A stretch of 64,000 nucleotides of DNA from Pedobacter sp. SYSU D00535 (lineage in GTDB: Bacteria > Bacteroidota > Bacteroidia > Sphingobacteriales > Sphingobacteriaceae): positions 434,001-498,000 of the forward strand of contig NZ_JAFEWD010000002.1 in the NCBI RefSeq assembly GCF_017355855.1, in the 5' to 3' direction. The notes below the pieces were generated by a model that was not told the DNA's origin, searched no databases, and was given only the letters and a program-made list of their open reading frames with translations. The position numbers and the translations under genes are program-made. Positions 63,095-64,000 of the stretch are shown here, piece after piece; the stretch's first letter is position 1, and every line of letters starts with the position of its first letter.

Positions 63095-64000
63095 TCATTT
63101 CCATTTATTGGCCAGTGCCACAGCTGTTTCTAACATCCAGGGCTTCCAACTCTCTATATTCCAATCCGACTTAGAAAGGGACGAATGCTGGACACGGGAA
63201 TAGGTTTCAGCATAGCTGGAGGAAGTTTCAAGAATCTCAGAAAGCTCTAATTGTTGCTGATAAAGCGCCTCGTCTTCCACAGGCTGCGCTTCCAACAAAA
63301 TGTCCTCAGGAAGAAATCTGTTGACCGGAGCGGCCCCTTCTAACTGAACAGCCCGTTTTACGATTGCCTCCATCTTCAAAAAATCAGCGTAAAAGCCGGT
63401 TTTACTTTCAGCCGTCTTCAAACCGGCGCCCACTTGCTCCATCACCACGTACTTCAGTTCAGGGCATTTAGGGATGGCGAGTTCCAATAGTTGGAATACC
63501 TCTTCAGGTACGAGATCATCGTGGGTGTCACGCCGGATCTGTCTATTGGTTAAATGTTCGGAGCTTTCCCAGCTACCTCCGGAAATATGAATCTCACGGA
63601 CCCGATGCAGGGGATACAGCTGGATCAGCTGGTCGAAATCAAGCTGGAAATTATGAAGTTGACAAAAAAGGTTGTGAAGATCCAGGATGATAAAACCGTT
63701 GATCGGTTCCACAAGCTTCTCGAGAAATGCTCCTTGCCGTTGAACATCGTCTAAGGAAAAAGCAAAAGCTAAATTCTCTAATCCTATTGGGCAATGACAG
63801 GCCTCCTGAATACGTGCAAGCCGGTCGCGGCCTATTGCCAGGGTTTTTTCATTGCATGGGATGTTGAGCGGCGCACCGTGATGGAAGTTAGGACCGGTCA
63901 TGAAGCCGAAGTGCTCGGTAATGTGGTCGAATTTTAGGTGAGAAGCTGTTTGACGGAGCTGCTTTAGCCATTCTTTCTGCTCCGGCAGAAACCGGCCGGA
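63095..64000 (-). CDS. DUF692 (MbnB/TglH-like) iron enzyme, 5' end outside window
   Basis: At least 302 residues visible to the right edge; the stop is at 63095 and the start lies beyond 64000. DUF692 motifs: EHFGFMTGPNFHHGAPLNIP, GLENLAFAFS, DLHNLFCQLHNF, HISGGSW, and DTHDDLVPEE. The conserved His, Glu and Asn/Asp residues form a multi-iron site used in peptide or metabolite oxidation (MbnB, TglH). No DUF2063 or precursor-peptide gene lies downstream within the window. A C-terminal tail of about 60 residues follows the core. Confidence 0.88.
   Translation of the reverse strand, partial: SGRFLPEQKEWLKQLRQTASHLKFDHITEHFGFMTGPNFHHGAPLNIPCNEKTLAIGRDRLARIQEACHCPIGLENLAFAFSLDDVQRQGAFLEKLVEPINGFIILDLHNLFCQLHNFQLDFDQLIQLYPLHRVREIHISGGSWESSEHLTNRQIRRDTHDDLVPEEVFQLLELAIPKCPELKYVVMEQVGAGLKTAESKTGFYADFLKMEAIVKRAVQLEGAAPVNRFLPEDILLEAQPVEDEALYQQQLELSEILETSSSYAETYSRVQHSSLSKSDWNIESWKPWMLETAVALANKWK

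Noticed and set aside
1-64000. CRISPR arrays, insertion sequences, prophage or integrase genes.
   Set aside because: I read for direct repeats with regular spacing and for transposase or integrase motifs and found none; the only repeat is the tRNA unit.

Overview
The window looks like a chromosomal segment of a Bacteroidota bacterium, most likely a Sphingobacteriaceae/Pedobacter-type organism. This is inferred from family content, not from a search. Supporting signs are a giant PKD-repeat protein with a gliding-motility (type IX secretion) C-terminal domain followed directly by a PorP/SprF gene, a T9SS-type sorting domain, a MurF–alanine racemase fusion, ribosomal protein THX, DUF4230 and DUF3616 proteins, weak Shine-Dalgarno sequences, and several promoters of the Bacteroidota form TTG-N18-20-TAnnTTTG.

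Layout. 1–9.4 kb: the 3' end of ribonuclease Z, a DedA membrane protein, an erythromycin-esterase-like enzyme, rpsO and pnp, a thioesterase, an M28 peptidase, a DUF92 membrane protein and a membrane phosphoesterase. 9.6–16.9 kb: a 2069-residue T9SS adhesin and its PorP/SprF partner. 17–28 kb: a ferritin-like protein, response regulators, an MBL hydrolase, a GH18 chitinase, a hybrid kinase with HPt domain convergent with a sigma-54 activator, an amidase, YjbQ and a GlxA-type regulator. 28–42 kb: a HipA-like kinase overlapping a DUF3037 gene, BrkB/YihY, a GH25 lysozyme, a flavin-type stress protein, a Dph6-like PP-loop protein, a PAS histidine kinase, an acyltransferase, DUF3616, a TPR-only protein, a LOG-family protein, and a YflT/DUF2382 stress pair. 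42–54 kb: OsmC, a lone ExbD, a GT14 glycosyltransferase, an App1-type phosphatase, a cupin, ribD, prmC, an aldo/keto reductase, a protein that is almost only a sorting domain, a frameshifted GAF gene and a beta-helix lipoprotein. 54–64 kb: DUF502, murF-alr, recX, a duplicated Gly-Leu tRNA array, a nucleoside phosphorylase with YigZ, trxB, THX, DUF4230, an isolated GH20-type N-terminal domain, a possible lysozyme-inhibitor lipoprotein and a 5'-truncated DUF692 gene.

Most of the window is housekeeping and envelope biology: RNA turnover and translation (rnz, rpsO, pnp, prmC, THX, tRNAs), peptidoglycan and glycan metabolism (murF-alr, amidase, GH25, GH18, GH20 remnant), outer-membrane export (T9SS), stress defence (OsmC, ferritin-like, YflT/DUF2382, PPOX-like, trxB) and signalling. 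I see no insertion sequence, prophage, integrase, CRISPR array or obvious island. The least-explained unit is the overlapping HipA-like kinase/DUF3037 pair. Other points worth a second look are the orphan response regulators, the sensor-like TPR protein with no kinase, the sorting-domain-only secreted protein, the GAF frameshift and the truncated GH20 gene.
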